A stretch of DNA of 32,231 nucleotides from Balneolales bacterium (GCA_007120385.1 SKNT01000014.1:1-32231), one strand, 5' to 3'. Positions 1-7,833 are shown, numbered from the stretch's first letter. Notes: generated by a model from the letters alone, not told the origin. Program-made: numbers and translations.

Positions 1-64
1 AAATGTGGCCTATGCTGCTATGAGGCGAATTGACTGCGCTCAGGACCGTGTCATCCGTTCATGT

Positions 65-80
65 CATCCAATTTTGGATG
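65..80. repeat. short inverted repeat downstream of fecR
   Basis: CATCCAA and TTGGATG form a perfect 7-bp inverted repeat with almost no loop, 12 bp beyond the fecR stop codon on the minus strand. Flanking bases extend the symmetry imperfectly to about 55-92. No T-tract follows on the minus strand, so a classical intrinsic terminator is not supported. It could be an attenuating hairpin between fecR and whatever gene follows off the left edge. Confidence 0.35.
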
Positions 81-91
81 GGATGAATACG

Positions 92-1033
92 TCAATAGAG
101 GTAAACCTGGCCTTCCAGCTCCTCATACCGGCAATCCGTCACAAAACAAATGGTCTCTATGATGGTTTCCAAATCGGCCGGGCGGGGCAGATAAATTGTG
201 AGTTTACGATTTCTGAGTTGCTCGTTATCAATAATTATCTCGGAATCATATCGCCTTTCAAGTTCGGCAGCCACTTCGCTCATTGGAATAGAAGAAAAAT
301 AGAAGCCATGGCTGCGCCATGCCAATGCCTGCTCGGTATCCACGGGTTGCGGTTCACCCGGTTCGGTGTTGTGCAGATCGACATGAATACTGTGTCCGGG
401 CAGCAAAAGAACCCGGGCTTCCGGTTGAAGCAGTGATGCCATGCGCACCCGGCCGTCTATCAGGGTGAGCGTAGTGCGACCGAGCGGATCATCGGACCAG
501 GAACGGACATTGAATCGGGTGCCAAGGACTTCCACCCGGGCCGTCATCGTTTCAACGACAAACGGTTCCCGGGTGGCCGGAACTTCAAAGTAGGCCTCAC
601 CATGAAGCCTCAGATTGCGATGGCCGTTTGATAAATTACGGTTCCAGGTTATCCTGGAGCCGCTGTTAAGTTCCACCTGAACCCCGTCATCCCACTTGAA
701 AGTGGTGAACGCCCCCCTTGGGGCCTCAATACTGACCGGCACAAAAAGATACCACATGAGAAATCCACCGAGAAGGATTGCGGCCATGGCGGCAATGAAG
801 GCATATGTTTTTGCCGGGGAGCTGCGAGCCCTGCCTGAACGCATATGCAACGTGGGCCGGGCCGGACGGATACGCTTCTGCAGCCGCATCCATTCCTCTT
901 CGGGATTGATGCCGGACAGGTTGCCTGCCGCCTGTTCCCTGCGGCGGGCCTTTTCCCAAATCAGGAGCACATCCTTCTGATCCTCACCTGAGAACTGCTT
1001 TAAAACTTTTATATCCGGTTTTTTACTGGCCAT
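92..1033 (-). CDS. FecR-family anti-sigma factor / sigma regulator
   Basis: A 313-residue inner-membrane regulator that normally senses an outer-membrane TonB-dependent receptor and controls the partner ECF sigma factor. The sequence shows a charged cytoplasmic N-terminus, one transmembrane helix at about 76-97 and a periplasmic FecR domain at about 103-200, with typical stretches LHGEAYFEV and VEVLGTRFNV. A C-terminal domain of the DUF4974 type lies at about 241-313 (FYFSSIPMSEVAAELERRY region). The length is normal for Bacteroidota-type FecR. The start codon lies 1 bp after the sigma factor stop (TAACATG), so the two genes are co-transcribed and probably translationally coupled. The usual third partner, a TonB-dependent receptor, would lie beyond the left edge and is not visible. 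Family assignment is secure; the signal sensed is unknown. Confidence 0.92.
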   Translation of the reverse strand: MASKKPDIKVLKQFSGEDQKDVLLIWEKARRREQAAGNLSGINPEEEWMRLQKRIRPARPTLHMRSGRARSSPAKTYAFIAAMAAILLGGFLMWYLFVPVSIEAPRGAFTTFKWDDGVQVELNSGSRITWNRNLSNGHRNLRLHGEAYFEVPATREPFVVETMTARVEVLGTRFNVRSWSDDPLGRTTLTLIDGRVRMASLLQPEARVLLLPGHSIHVDLHNTEPGEPQPVDTEQALAWRSHGFYFSSIPMSEVAAELERRYDSEIIIDNEQLRNRKLTIYLPRPADLETIIETICFVTDCRYEELEGQVYLY

Positions 1034-1034
1034 G

Positions 1035-1601
1035 TTATCTTTCCTGTTCTAACTTCCACTTTTTCAGCTGTTCCCGCAAGGTGCTCAAAGCGCTGACAAT
1101 ATGGTTGTTCACCGTCCGGGGGGCACACTCCATGACATCTGCTATTTCATGGTGATCAAGCCCTTCAAATCTGCTGAGTTCAAACGCTTCCCGCTGTCTT
1201 GGCGGCAAGGCCTCAATCCATTCGCTGAGCTGGCGTTCCAGCATGTCGTCGCTATCCATTCGAATGGATTCGGCCGGCATTTCTTCACTGGGCTGTTCAG
1301 AGGGAGCGATATCATCCAGTCGAACGGGTCGGCGCGACCTGATGTGGTTGATGCTGCGGTTTTTGACCATGCGGTACAGCAGGGCTTTCAGTGACTTGTC
1401 CTCATCCAGACGGTCACGAATCTCCCACAGGTGGGCATACACCTCCTGCAGGATGTCGCTGGCGACATCGGTATCCTTGATAAAATTCAATGAGTATCGC
1501 ATCAGTGGCTGGTAAGAATCCATGAAAAGTTCCTGAAATGCCTTTTCTTCTGATCTGCGGATTCTGCGTGCCCACTGCCGATAATCGGTTGCATTGGTCA
1601 T
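1035..1601 (-). CDS. ECF RNA polymerase sigma-70 factor
   Basis: An extracytoplasmic-function sigma factor of 188 residues from the chosen start. Region 2 is visible as the stretch LFMDSYQPLMRYSLNF followed by DILQEVYAHLWE, and region 4 as LPPRQREAFELSRFEGLDHHEI followed by a helix-turn-helix ending in VNNHIVSAL. The frame stays open upstream to 1733, but those 44 extra residues are basic, low in similarity to the family, and would place region 2 unusually deep. The ATG at 1601 gives the normal length. No strong Shine-Dalgarno precedes either start, which is common in Bacteroidota relatives. The gene is followed after 1 bp by fecR, the classical sigma/anti-sigma pair. It likely drives a receptor or polysaccharide/iron uptake locus off the left edge. 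Confidence 0.9.
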   Translation of the reverse strand: MTNATDYRQWARRIRRSEEKAFQELFMDSYQPLMRYSLNFIKDTDVASDILQEVYAHLWEIRDRLDEDKSLKALLYRMVKNRSINHIRSRRPVRLDDIAPSEQPSEEMPAESIRMDSDDMLERQLSEWIEALPPRQREAFELSRFEGLDHHEIADVMECAPRTVNNHIVSALSTLREQLKKWKLEQER

Positions 1602-1829
1602 ACTGTTGCCGGATCCGTATACTCTTGGTTCCGGGTACAATACGAATTTTTTGCCATTAAAATCATACGGCAATACAACCCGGGCGGCAGCACGCAGCGT
1701 ACCGCTGTTTTTGTTCCTATAATTCATACACACCGGCAGCAGACTATGACCAGTCCGAGACGCCGGTGGATATGGCGATTCCGGCTGAACTTGAGATCCG
1801 GAGGAATTGTCTGTTTTTTTGTATGTTTA

Positions 1830-1850
1830 TGGCTTGTTAAAATCAAGCCA
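1830..1850. promoter_or_regulatory. perfect inverted repeat upstream of maf, possible operator
   Basis: TGGCTTG (1830-1836), a 7-nt AT-rich spacer and CAAGCCA (1844-1850) form a perfect 7-bp palindrome in the divergent gap between the sigma factor and maf, ending 23 bp before the maf start. A run of seven Ts precedes rather than follows it on the plus strand, and the minus strand has As there, so it is not a standard terminator for either direction. An operator or an RNA hairpin in the maf leader are both possible. Confidence 0.35.
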
Positions 1851-1873
1851 GACTCGCAGTCATACTCCCACCC

Positions 1874-2569
1874 ATGAAAAAAAACAGGATCATACTTGCC
1901 TCATCCAGTCCGCGCAGGCGGCTTCTGCTCCGGCAGATCGGACTCACTTTTGACGTGATACCCGCTGTCATGGATGAAGAAGTGATCCCCGGTTCGGATC
2001 CGGCAAGTACGGTAGAGGAGCTCTCCCTGCAAAAGGCCCTTCTGGTGGCGGATAGGAGTCATGCTTCCCGCGACGCGGACAGTTCCCCGGAACAGGCGTT
2101 GGTCATCGGAGCAGATACGATTGTCGTTCTCGACGGTGAAATACTCGGGAAACCCGCCGACCCGGCCGAAGCCGCTGCCATGCTGCGTTCCCTGAGCGGA
2201 CGCACCCATCAGGTCTATACCGGAGTGGCTCTGGTCTTCGGTGCCGGCATTTCCGGCATAGCCGGGGTGGGGCCGGGAACCGCATCCACCCGAAACACTT
2301 ACCATCACCATGTCTTCCATGAGCGTACCGATGTCACCTTCGGGTCACTGACCGATGAGGAGATTTCCGCGTATGTGGATACCGGCAGTCCCATGGACAA
2401 GGCCGGTGCTTACGGGATCCAGGATGATCTCGGGGCGCTGTTTGTGGAGCGCATAGAAGGTGACTATTACAATGTGGTCGGATTTCCTCTTTTTCGTTTC
2501 TATCGCGAGGTCAATAAGCTGGCACCCGGCATCGTTACACCATTTGTACCTGTCACCGGCAAGTTTTAG
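1874..2569 (+). CDS. maf: Maf-family nucleoside triphosphate pyrophosphatase
   Basis: Maf proteins hydrolyse non-canonical or modified nucleoside triphosphates to monophosphate and pyrophosphate in the cytoplasm. The N-terminal ASSSPRRRLLL motif (9-19), K54, the GADT box (79-82, D81) and the DKAGAYGIQ box (175-183) are all present. The Q183 context matches the YhdE-like dTTP/UTP-type subgroup better than the YceF type, as far as I can judge. At 231 residues it is longer than the usual 190-200. The extra length comes from a Ser/Asp-rich insert at about 62-74 and a Gly-rich plus His-rich insert at about 121-148. The TPR gene follows 30 bp downstream in the same direction. Confidence 0.93.
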   Translation: MKKNRIILASSSPRRRLLLRQIGLTFDVIPAVMDEEVIPGSDPASTVEELSLQKALLVADRSHASRDADSSPEQALVIGADTIVVLDGEILGKPADPAEAAAMLRSLSGRTHQVYTGVALVFGAGISGIAGVGPGTASTRNTYHHHVFHERTDVTFGSLTDEEISAYVDTGSPMDKAGAYGIQDDLGALFVERIEGDYYNVVGFPLFRFYREVNKLAPGIVTPFVPVTGKF

Positions 2570-2599
2570 CCGCAAGAACAAATCATCCTACACCCTCAT

Positions 2600-4594
2600 A
2601 TGCCCAGCATCCGAACGATTTTTGTCAGTTTCATGGTGCTTTGTACCATATTTGTCATGACCGGTCCGACTCTGCAGGCACAGACCGGGGCCGGTGATTT
2701 TTCACTGGGAAATGATTTGCTGCGCCAGGGCAAGTTTGAAGAGGCTTACGAGATATTTGAACGGATGCTGCGGGAAAACCCGCGCTCCTATGCTGTGTAC
2801 GACCGCGCGGTGACAGCGCTGGTCCAGCTGAAACGCTATGATGAGGCCATTGAAATGACCATGGAGCGGCTGGACCGGATCGGTGACGACAGCAACACCA
2901 GCATAAAGCTGGGAGAGATCTATGACATATCGGGCAGGCGGGACAAGGCCATGGAAACGTGGGACCAGGTCCTGCAGAAGAACACCGGCAACGCACAGAT
3001 CTACCGGCGTGTGGCCGAAACCATGAATCAGCGAAGGCTGTTCCGCGAGGCGATCCGCGTTTACGAGGAAGCCAGGAAGCAGCTCGGCGACCCCAGCCAC
3101 TTCGCTTTTGAAATTGCCAACAACTACCTGGCGGTTGCCGACTTCGAGCCGGCCATAAGCGAATACCTGGATATCATCAGCCGGGACAGCCGTCGAGTGA
3201 GTCTCATTCAGCGGCAATTGCTCAACTACGACGAGCGGCAGCTCTACGATACGGCCATTCTGCTTATTGAGGAGCGCCTGGGTCAAGTCAGGCCTGGCAG
3301 TGAATCCGATGTGGCCTATCGTGATTTTCTAATCTGGGTAACCATGGAGCGAGGGTTGTACCGCCGGGCTCTGGCCGCAGCCCGCACCCTGGAACGGCAC
3401 AGCAACAACGAGCACCATGCCATGTTCCGCATCGGGCGTGAACTGAGAAGCCGCAACGAATTCGAACTTGCAGAGCAGGCGTTCCGCTACTATCTGGAGC
3501 TTGAGGCGCATCCGCTTCTGGCGCGCAGTTATGAGGAACTTTCCCGCACCTACCAGAACTGGGCCGGATACCTCACAGACCGCAACCTGGACTTTGACGG
3601 GGCTGCCGACACCCTCTACCGCAAGGCCTTCGACACGGTGGAACAGCTTACCAGCCGCTATCCGCGTTATGACCGCCTCATGCAGACGCTTGCCATTCAG
3701 TCGGAACTGGCGCTGGACCATCTCAAGGATCCCGGCAAGGCGGTTGCCTACCATGAGATAATGGAGCGTGCCGCACGCAACGAAACCGAGCAGGCGCTGG
3801 CACATTACGTGGAAGGACGGCTGTTGCTGTTCGAAGGCAGCTTTGCAATGGCCCGCGTTTCATTCACCCGCAGCAACCGCATTGCCGGAAGCGGTGAAAT
3901 CGCAGACAAAAGCCGGTACTACCTTGGGCTGGGTGATTTTTACAATGGGGACTTCACATATGCACGGCTTCAGCTCCGGTCCCTGGAACGACACAACCAC
4001 TCCTGGTACGCCAACAATGCACTTCAGTTACGGTTCTTAATCCAGGAGGGGCACGAAGAAGACGGGGAAAACCCGGAACTTCATCGTTTTGCCCGAGCTC
4101 GTTATCTCTACGACACAGGACACTATGCCAAGGCAGCCGACTTGCTTGCTCCGGTGCTTGAAGAACCGGCGGCAAACACGCTTCATGGTGAAACGATGCT
4201 GCTGCTCACGCAGACGCTGCGCAGGATCCATCCGGAAATTGCTTTTCGGGTCGTTGACCGGCACACCCGCCGTCCATCCGTGCGTCAGGCTGCCAGTGAA
4301 CGCCTGCTGTGGGAGCGCGCCCGGCTGGCGGAAGCAGTCTATATCATGCAGCGACGTAATATTGAAAATAGCAAGTCTGCTGACGAGCTGGTTTCTGACG
4401 GACTACTGGCCTACCCGTTTTCTGCGGAGGAGCGGTTTTATGGAAGAAATGAAAATCCCGGTCGGATTCTGCTTAATGCCGACGGGGTCACCGGGTATTA
4501 TGAAGAACTTCTGTTAAACTTCCCGGACGGATACTACTCCGACATCGCCAGGAGACGCATCCAGGATCTGGAACGGATGGAACGTGAAATCTGA
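2600..4594 (+). CDS. secreted tetratricopeptide-repeat protein
   Basis: A 664-residue protein with an N-terminal signal peptide (hydrophobic 7-22, likely cut near LQA/Q at 27) and many tandem TPR-like helical pairs from about 35 to 480, for example GKFEEAYEIFERML and RRDKAMETWDQVL. A C-terminal alpha-helical section ends in DGYYSDIARRRIQDLERM, a typical last TPR unit. It is probably a periplasmic protein-interaction scaffold. It has no catalytic motif that I recognise. The next gene starts 43 bp downstream on the same strand and also encodes a secreted protein, so the two are likely an operon and may interact. Signal peptide and TPR assignments are clear; the function is unknown. Confidence 0.85.
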   Translation: MPSIRTIFVSFMVLCTIFVMTGPTLQAQTGAGDFSLGNDLLRQGKFEEAYEIFERMLRENPRSYAVYDRAVTALVQLKRYDEAIEMTMERLDRIGDDSNTSIKLGEIYDISGRRDKAMETWDQVLQKNTGNAQIYRRVAETMNQRRLFREAIRVYEEARKQLGDPSHFAFEIANNYLAVADFEPAISEYLDIISRDSRRVSLIQRQLLNYDERQLYDTAILLIEERLGQVRPGSESDVAYRDFLIWVTMERGLYRRALAAARTLERHSNNEHHAMFRIGRELRSRNEFELAEQAFRYYLELEAHPLLARSYEELSRTYQNWAGYLTDRNLDFDGAADTLYRKAFDTVEQLTSRYPRYDRLMQTLAIQSELALDHLKDPGKAVAYHEIMERAARNETEQALAHYVEGRLLLFEGSFAMARVSFTRSNRIAGSGEIADKSRYYLGLGDFYNGDFTYARLQLRSLERHNHSWYANNALQLRFLIQEGHEEDGENPELHRFARARYLYDTGHYAKAADLLAPVLEEPAANTLHGETMLLLTQTLRRIHPEIAFRVVDRHTRRPSVRQAASERLLWERARLAEAVYIMQRRNIENSKSADELVSDGLLAYPFSAEERFYGRNENPGRILLNADGVTGYYEELLLNFPDGYYSDIARRRIQDLERMEREI

Positions 4595-4637
4595 CCTGTT
4601 GAATTAACATGAATCACACCGTAATAGTAGCTTTAGC

Positions 4638-5999
4638 ATGAGAAAAGAAGATTGTAACATCGCAAACGGCACTCCCCTGCTTTTGGCAATCCTTATTCTG
4701 CCTGTTTTGCTCCTTGCTGCTCCGGCGGCACAGGCGCAATCAGGATATGTGCTGATCCCGATGGATGACAGCCAGCGCAACCATCTGAAGGCATACGGCG
4801 TCATGTTCCAGCACCTTCAGGACGGGCATACCGGAAAATGGCTGCTGAATTACCGGGGCGGAAGTTTTCTTGCACCCCAGACCGAGTCCATGGTACGACG
4901 CAGCCGGTTGCGTGGGGTTTCCATTGAGCAGATTCCGTCTGCCAGAGCCAGACAGATCATTGAGGAACTGGAGCGGCCCAATGTGAACATGTCGGTTGTG
5001 GAGCTGGAAAAAGCACCGCGCATAGCTGTCTACACGCCTGATCACGCCCTTCCGTGGGATGATGCCGTCACCCTTGCGCTCACGTATGCCGAAGTTCCCT
5101 ACGAGACCATTTACAACAAGGAGGTGTTGCAGGGAGCACTGAATGAATTTGACTGGCTGCATCTGCACCACGAAGACTTCACCGGACAGCACGGCAAGTT
5201 CTGGGCAGCCTACCGCAACCATCCATGGTACATTCGCCAGGTGCGCGATCTGGAAGAAATGGCAGCGGAAATGGGCTTCGATAAGGTATCCGAAATGAAA
5301 AAGTCCGTGGTGTGGGCCATCCGGGAGTTCATTGAAGAGGGTGGATTTCTTTTTGCCATGTGTTCGGGGACAGACACCTTCGACATTGCACTGTCTGCCA
5401 TGGAGGTCGATATTGTTCCGACTCAGTTTGACGGCGATCCGGCCGACCCGGATGCCAATGAAAAACTGGATTTTCGCCATACTCTCGCTTTTGAAAATTT
5501 CGAAGTCACACTGGATCCCGCCGAGTATCGTCACGCAAACATCGATATCCTTAATGTTCAGCAGCGAATGGCGGAAGTGGACGAGGAAATGGACTACTTT
5601 ACCCTGTTCAACTTTTCAGCCAAGTGGGATCCGGTTCCGACCATGCTCACCCAGAACCATGTAAGCAGCATCAAGGGTTTTTACGGGCAAACCACCGCAT
5701 TTCGAAAGGAAACCATCAAGAGCAACGTGGTAATCCTTGCACAGACACCGGGGCGCGACGAGGCGAAGTATATACACGGCAACCTGGGGGAAGGTTTTTT
5801 CACTTTCTATGGCGGGCATGATCCCGAAGATTACACCCATCGCGTGGGGGACCCGCCGACCGAGCTGGAGCTGTTTCCCAACAGTCCCGGATACCGGCTG
5901 ATCCTCAACAACATCCTCTTTCCAGCAGCGCAAAAACAGGAGATGCAGACACTTCACAACGAAGAAATCATGAACAACCGGTTTGCAACCGGAAATTGA
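4638..5999 (+). CDS. secreted asparagine-synthetase-B-like protein, amidotransferase-fold, function unknown
   Basis: A 453-residue protein with a signal peptide (hydrophobic 13-29, cut near AQA/Q at 33). The mature part starts GYVLIPMDDSQRNHLKAYG, a hallmark I recognise from Bacteroidota proteins commonly labelled asparagine synthetase B. That label looks wrong: there is no N-terminal catalytic cysteine of a glutaminase and no SGGxDS ATP-pyrophosphatase loop, and the protein is exported. From about 126 to 430 it looks like a class-I glutamine-amidotransferase-like fold, with a candidate nucleophile elbow FAMCSGTD (C242) and a late GGHDPE box (H394). Other conserved blocks are LHLHHEDFTGQ and FSAKWDPVPTMLTQNH. 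It follows the TPR gene and is convergent with mazG. The family is recognised; the activity is not known. Confidence 0.8.
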   Translation: MRKEDCNIANGTPLLLAILILPVLLLAAPAAQAQSGYVLIPMDDSQRNHLKAYGVMFQHLQDGHTGKWLLNYRGGSFLAPQTESMVRRSRLRGVSIEQIPSARARQIIEELERPNVNMSVVELEKAPRIAVYTPDHALPWDDAVTLALTYAEVPYETIYNKEVLQGALNEFDWLHLHHEDFTGQHGKFWAAYRNHPWYIRQVRDLEEMAAEMGFDKVSEMKKSVVWAIREFIEEGGFLFAMCSGTDTFDIALSAMEVDIVPTQFDGDPADPDANEKLDFRHTLAFENFEVTLDPAEYRHANIDILNVQQRMAEVDEEMDYFTLFNFSAKWDPVPTMLTQNHVSSIKGFYGQTTAFRKETIKSNVVILAQTPGRDEAKYIHGNLGEGFFTFYGGHDPEDYTHRVGDPPTELELFPNSPGYRLILNNILFPAAQKQEMQTLHNEEIMNNRFATGN

Positions 6000-6018
6000 A
6001 ATGCTGCTGAAAAACGTG

Positions 6019-6044
6019 CCGGCTGCATGCGGTTTACCTGCCGG
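6019..6044. terminator. weak inverted repeat between convergent genes
   Basis: CCGGC (6019-6023) and GCCGG (6040-6044) pair across a 16-nt loop in the 64-bp gap between the convergent asparagine-synthetase-like gene and mazG. There is no clear T-tract on either side. The position suits a bidirectional terminator, but the structure is weak and could be chance in GC-rich DNA. Confidence 0.2.
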
Positions 6045-6063
6045 GGATATCTGTTAATCTGCT

Positions 6064-6861
6064 TCAGCTGTCCTCTCCGCCCTGAAGCTGCTTTTTCGCT
6101 GCCTCCCAGATGGCATCCATCTCTTCAAGCGTGGCATCATTCAGCTTCTTGCCCCGCTGGCCAAGGACCTCCTCGATGTACTGAAAGCGTTGTTTGAATT
6201 TCCGGTTGGTCAGCCGCAGGCAATCCTCTGAATTCAGCCCTGCCAATCGTCCAACATTGACCAGAGAGAACAACAGGTCGCCAAATTCAGCTGCTTTCTC
6301 GGCCTCGGATCCTTCCCTGGCCGCTTTCCGGAACTCTCCCATTTCCTCGGCCAGTTTGGGCCAGGCCTCTTCCCATGTCTGCCAGTCAAATCCGACGGCG
6401 GCGGCTTTTTCCTGCATGCGCTGTGCCTTTATGAGCGCCGGCAGGGTATCTGGAACACCCTGAAGTACCGAATTGCGCTCCTTTTCCTTCATTTTCAAGT
6501 CTTCCCAATTGCGGACAACGGTCGTTGAGTCGTCGGCCCGCGTGTCGGCAAATACATGGGGGTGCCTGCGAATAAGCTTATCCTGAATGCCGTAGATGAC
6601 ATCGCCGATGTCAAAGCGTTCCGCTTCACGTGCTATTTCCGTATGAAATACCACATGGAGCAGCAAGTCCCCCAGCTCCTTCCGGAGTTCGGCCGGGTCG
6701 TCGTTGTCGATTGCTTCGATGGCTTCGTATATCTCCTCAACCATCAAATCCTTGATGGACTCATGGGTCTGCTGACGATCCCAGGGACATTCCCTGCGGA
6801 GGATGGTCATGATTTCGACGAGGTCGGAAAAACTGCGAGAGGGACTTCTTGGTTCAGACAT
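6064..6861 (-). CDS. mazG: nucleoside triphosphate pyrophosphohydrolase MazG
   Basis: House-cleaning pyrophosphatase that hydrolyses NTPs and dNTPs to the monophosphate. The 265-residue protein has the two tandem MazG domains of the long bacterial form. Domain 1 carries CPWDRQQTHESI, then the metal-binding EEIYEAIEAID and ELGDLLLHVVFH segments. Domain 2 carries KLAEEMGEFRKAA and EFGDLLFSLVNVGRLAG. Lengths and motifs match the E. coli-type enzyme. It starts 6 bp after the stop of the RraB-like gene on the same strand, so the two should be co-transcribed. The start at 6861 gives the expected N-terminus just before the first domain. Confidence 0.95.
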   Translation of the reverse strand: MSEPRSPSRSFSDLVEIMTILRRECPWDRQQTHESIKDLMVEEIYEAIEAIDNDDPAELRKELGDLLLHVVFHTEIAREAERFDIGDVIYGIQDKLIRRHPHVFADTRADDSTTVVRNWEDLKMKEKERNSVLQGVPDTLPALIKAQRMQEKAAAVGFDWQTWEEAWPKLAEEMGEFRKAAREGSEAEKAAEFGDLLFSLVNVGRLAGLNSEDCLRLTNRKFKQRFQYIEEVLGQRGKKLNDATLEEMDAIWEAAKKQLQGGEDS

Positions 6862-6867
6862 GAATTA

Positions 6868-7173
6868 TTACGAGAGTGAATCCAGCTCCCACCTTTTAAA
6901 CGAACCGCCGTAAAATTCGGACAGGTCCGACAGGTAGTCACACAGGTCACGGATCGTCTTGTGATCCGGTGAAGCCAGTGCGTTTGCAAGTAAAATCCAG
7001 CAAGAGCCGGCGGGCATGACATTTATCTCCCAATGCTCTTTCTGCAATCGGGCTGCCAGATAATATGCAGAACTTTCCTCGTACAATTCAATATAAAAAA
7101 CGACGGGCTTTTCCGGTTCCTTTGGCCTGTAGCCCAAATCGTGATAAACCCCTTTTTCATTGATTGCTCTCAT
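6868..7173 (-). CDS. small RraB-like domain protein
   Basis: A 101-residue soluble protein. The middle and C-terminal part (about 25-96) resembles the RraB (RNase E inhibitor) domain as found in many short bacterial proteins: a first strand, a helix YYLAARLQKEHWEINV, a central tryptophan in a strand (SCWILLANAL), a helix, and the terminal GGSFKRWE (89-96), close to the family GGxYDGWE signature. RraB of E. coli binds RNase E; whether such a target exists here is not known. It lies directly upstream of mazG (6 bp gap). A Bacteroidota-like promoter candidate lies about 70 bp upstream. The assignment rests on pattern recognition, not on a search. Confidence 0.6.
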   Translation of the reverse strand: MRAINEKGVYHDLGYRPKEPEKPVVFYIELYEESSAYYLAARLQKEHWEINVMPAGSCWILLANALASPDHKTIRDLCDYLSDLSEFYGGSFKRWELDSLS

Positions 7174-7241
7174 ATTCGGAACGATTGTGCCTTCGGGTGT
7201 CGTTAATCTGGCATCGATAATGCAAGACGTCAGACGAAAAA

Positions 7242-7272
7242 CAAATTACAAAGGTTCTTTTCTTCATACAAA
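7242..7272 (-). promoter_or_regulatory. candidate Bacteroidota-type promoter of the RraB-like/mazG operon
   Basis: On the minus strand TTTG (7272-7269), a 20-nt spacer and TAATTTG (7248-7242) resemble the Bacteroidota primary-sigma consensus TTTG-N19/21-TAnnTTTG, although the -7 box is one base short. It lies about 70 bp upstream of the start codon at 7173. The -33 element falls inside the left arm of the neighbouring inverted repeat. Confidence 0.35.
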
Positions 7273-7292
7273 ATTTATATTTGTTTTGTATG
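7265..7292. repeat. perfect 9-bp inverted repeat, possible operator
   Basis: CATACAAAA (7265-7273) and TTTTGTATG (7284-7292) are a perfect inverted repeat around a 10-nt AT-only-but-one loop. It overlaps the -33 box of the candidate promoter for the RraB-like/mazG operon, which suits a repressor site. Its AT-richness also allows a cruciform or a chance palindrome. Confidence 0.45.
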
Positions 7293-7298
7293 GATTTT

Positions 7299-7339
7299 TC
7301 CCAAAATAATTTTCATCATTCCGCCACTTTTTTTTGGGA
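7299..7339. repeat. second inverted repeat, 8-bp arms
   Basis: TCCCAAAA (7299-7306) and TTTTGGGA (7332-7339) are perfectly complementary across a 25-nt loop. It begins 7 bp after the first inverted repeat. There is no T-tract in the position expected of a terminator. Function unknown. Confidence 0.35.
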
Positions 7340-7601
7340 TGCTGCTGTATGATTGCAACTATAATATTTTCTGATACTTGTCGGAGTTACCGAGCATGAA
7401 GCGTTGCGTGAGAGAGTAACTGAATGCCGGAATACAAACAGGAAAAAAAGCTTTTATACTGTAAAAATGTGAATTCCATTTGAATACGCGGATGAAACTT
7501 ACCTCTATTATCAGTATTATCTCTTGTTGGGATATCACCGGTGTAGCGGCTCTGCAAGGACTGAAGTAAATGCCGGCAGCAAGCTGTTCTGATTCTCATT
7601 A

Positions 7602-7630
7602 TTGACAGTGGAACGCAGCTTACTTATCAG
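7602..7630 (+). promoter_or_regulatory. candidate sigma-70 promoter upstream of citrate synthase
   Basis: TTGACA at 7602-7607, a 17-bp spacer and TATCAG at 7625-7630 (4 of 6 to the -10 consensus). It would give a leader of roughly 195 nt before gltA. A second TTGACA lies at 7706-7711, but the hexamer 17 bp later (AAATGT) is poor. Which, if either, is used cannot be told from the sequence. Confidence 0.3.
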
Positions 7631-7833
7631 CGTGTTCTCCCAAGAAGCCTGAATCGGTTTACCCTTATGGGTTTAAAATGAACCGCACGGGATCATGAAA
7701 TGTTATTGACAGGTAGCCTTAACAAAAAAAATGTGCGGCAAAAAGATCATGAGCCCCGTAACGTTCTGTTTTTAAACTGCACAAGATACTGACAACAGAT
7801 TACTGACAATCATTAGCGAAATACGGAGCGTCT

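Larger units (their letters stand above)
7174..7833. other. 660-bp AT-rich intergenic region
   Basis: A divergent gap between the RraB-like gene and citrate synthase, clearly richer in A and T than the flanking genes. It holds two inverted repeats (7265-7292, 7299-7339), one Bacteroidota-like promoter candidate for the minus-strand genes, a perfect TATAAT at 7360-7365 lacking a well-spaced -35 box, and two TTGACA boxes (7602, 7706) facing citrate synthase. A 70-codon open frame (7387-7599, minus) has no recognisable features and I do not call it. No RNA gene or transposon end is evident. Confidence 0.6.

Noticed and set aside
4638-5999. True asparagine synthetase B
   Set aside because: It is exported and lacks both the glutaminase N-terminal cysteine and the ATP-binding loop of that enzyme.
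7387-7599. 70-codon open frame on the minus strand in the large intergenic gap
   Set aside because: No ribosome-binding site, no domain, odd composition; it could be chance. I could not link it to a transposase remnant.
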